A DNA stretch of 64,000 nt. Origin: CBDBJR01 sp965206445 (GTDB lineage Bacteria > Pseudomonadota > Gammaproteobacteria > Arenicellales > Poriferihabitantaceae). Below, piece after piece: positions 63,263 to 64,000 of this stretch (the stretch's first letter is position 1; each line of letters starts with the position of its first letter). The position numbers and the translations under genes were made by a program. The stretch covers positions 1,240,001 to 1,304,000 of the forward strand of contig CBDBJR010000002.1 of the NCBI GenBank assembly GCA_965206445.1. Reading direction: 5' to 3'. The notes under the pieces were generated by a model. It searched no databases and had not been told where the DNA came from. It saw only the letters and a program-made list of their open reading frames with translations.

Positions 63263-64000
63263 ATGTCTGATCAGAGCCGTATTCAATCCATCCGGGCGCG
63301 TGAAGTGCTGGATTCCAGGGGGAATCCGACAATTGCGGCGGAGGTGTTGTTGTGCGGCGGCGTCAGCGGCGTGGCGATGGTGCCGTCAGGCGCCTCCACC
63401 GGCTCGCTCGAAGCGCTCGAGTTGCGTGACGGCGTGCGGCAGCGATACAACGGCAAGGGGGTGCAGACCGCCGTTGCCAACGTGAACGAGGTGTTGAACC
63501 GGCAGTTGAGCGGTCAGTCGGCGCTCGATCAACAGGCGCTGGATGATCGCATGCTGCAACTGGACGGCACCGATAACAAGCGGCGGCTGGGCGCCAATGC
63601 GATTTTGTCGGTATCGCTGGCGAATGCGCACGCTGCCGCCCGGCTACAAAACAAGCCGTTGTTTCAGCACCTGGGCGAGGTGTTCGGCAATCAGCGGTAT
63701 GCGCTGCCGGTGCCACAGATGAATATTATCAATGGCGGCGCCCATGCGGACAATTCGATTGATTTTCAGGAATTTATGATCCTGCCGCTGGGCTTTGACC
63801 GGTTTGCCGAGGCGCTGCGCTGCGGAGTGGAGATTTTTCATGCGCTCAAAGACGTGCTGCGGGCGGATAAATTCAGCACCGCGGTGGGTGATGAAGGCGG
63901 TTTCGCGCCGCAATGCGGTTCAAATGAGGAGGCGCTCGGCCTGATCATGCGGGCGATTGAAACAGCCGGCTACCGGCCCGGCGAGCAGGTTATGATTGCG
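63263..64000 (+). CDS. eno: enolase (5' part, cut by window end)
   Basis: First 246 codons; glycolytic 2-phosphoglycerate dehydratase and, in many gammaproteobacteria, a degradosome partner of RNase E. IQSIRAREVLDSRGNPTIAAEV, VPSGASTGSLEALELRDG, NAILSVSLANAHAAA, PVPQMNIINGGAHADNSIDFQEFMI and VGDEGGFAP are intact up to the edge. ATG 63263 lies 50 bp after kdsA. It is partial only because the window ends. Confidence 0.96.
   Translation, partial: MSDQSRIQSIRAREVLDSRGNPTIAAEVLLCGGVSGVAMVPSGASTGSLEALELRDGVRQRYNGKGVQTAVANVNEVLNRQLSGQSALDQQALDDRMLQLDGTDNKRRLGANAILSVSLANAHAAARLQNKPLFQHLGEVFGNQRYALPVPQMNIINGGAHADNSIDFQEFMILPLGFDRFAEALRCGVEIFHALKDVLRADKFSTAVGDEGGFAPQCGSNEEALGLIMRAIETAGYRPGEQVMIA

Noticed and set aside
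1..64000. CRISPR arrays, insertion sequences, integrases, rRNA genes
   Set aside because: Looked for on both strands; no spaced repeat arrays, transposase or integrase motifs or rRNA sequence were seen.

Overview
The window looks like a chromosomal stretch of a gammaproteobacterium of fairly high G+C (my reading, not computed). The support is gene order: thrS-infC-rpmI-rplT-pheS-pheT-ihfA-merR and accA-tilS-pyrG-kdsA-eno are classic gammaproteobacterial arrangements, and RNase E, SbmA, YqaA-type, FadJ/FadI-type and KDO-synthesis proteins fit the same group. No genus can be named from the sequence alone.

Layout. 1-10.2 kb: two peptide/nickel-type (family 5) ABC transport loci. The first has a permease and a Tat-exported binding protein on the minus strand, with an Asp/Glu-racemase-superfamily gene divergent to it. 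An orphan caspase-like gene of lower G+C follows. The second locus is a complete five-function operon: binding protein, two permeases and a double ATPase fused in one chain. 10.2-25.5 kb: housekeeping and metabolic genes, namely a YfcH-type epimerase, N-terminally extended GAPDH, YqaA-like membrane protein, a fatty-acid oxidation cluster (thiolase, FadJ-type multifunctional enzyme, CoA transferase), TrmB, SbmA-like peptide transporter, MetC, a TMTC-like membrane TPR protein beside a polyprenyl-phosphate glycosyltransferase-GtrA fusion, and a PolB-like 3'-5' exonuclease. 25.8-42.4 kb: rne with a long upstream region, tRNA-Val, the thrS-to-merR translation operon, tRNA-Pro, gltX, tRNA-Ala and tRNA-Glu. 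42.5-48.6 kb: an M16 protease, pncC, accA and tilS. 48.8-60.4 kb: a restriction/defence island inserted between tilS and pyrG. 60.6-64 kb: pyrG, kdsA and the start of eno.

Two places stand out. First, the defence island has the order beta-class DNA methyltransferase, hsdR, hsdS, a 1564-residue very AT-rich protein, hsdM. The large protein has an N-terminal PD-(D/E)XK-like nuclease segment, a STAND-type NTPase and about 1100 residues of helical C-terminus, the architecture of antiviral STAND (Avs) proteins, and it sits inside a type I restriction operon. A 20-codon ORF bridges the hsdS stop and its start and may couple their translation. Second, the pheS-pheT junction is split by about 3 kb of foreign DNA. 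This holds a permease tail, a truncated binding protein, an apparently intact trimethylamine-dehydrogenase-family flavoprotein and a frameshifted type III glutamine synthetase fragment. It is flanked by a diverged, internally deleted second copy of the pheS 3' end plus spacer, which looks like the scar of an old integration or duplication event.

Smaller points of interest are an ATC start codon for infC, a two-copy 21-bp-period direct repeat just upstream of a well-formed promoter at 3.0 kb, a tandem repeat in the rpmI-rplT spacer, and a REP-like palindrome at the right edge of the defence island.
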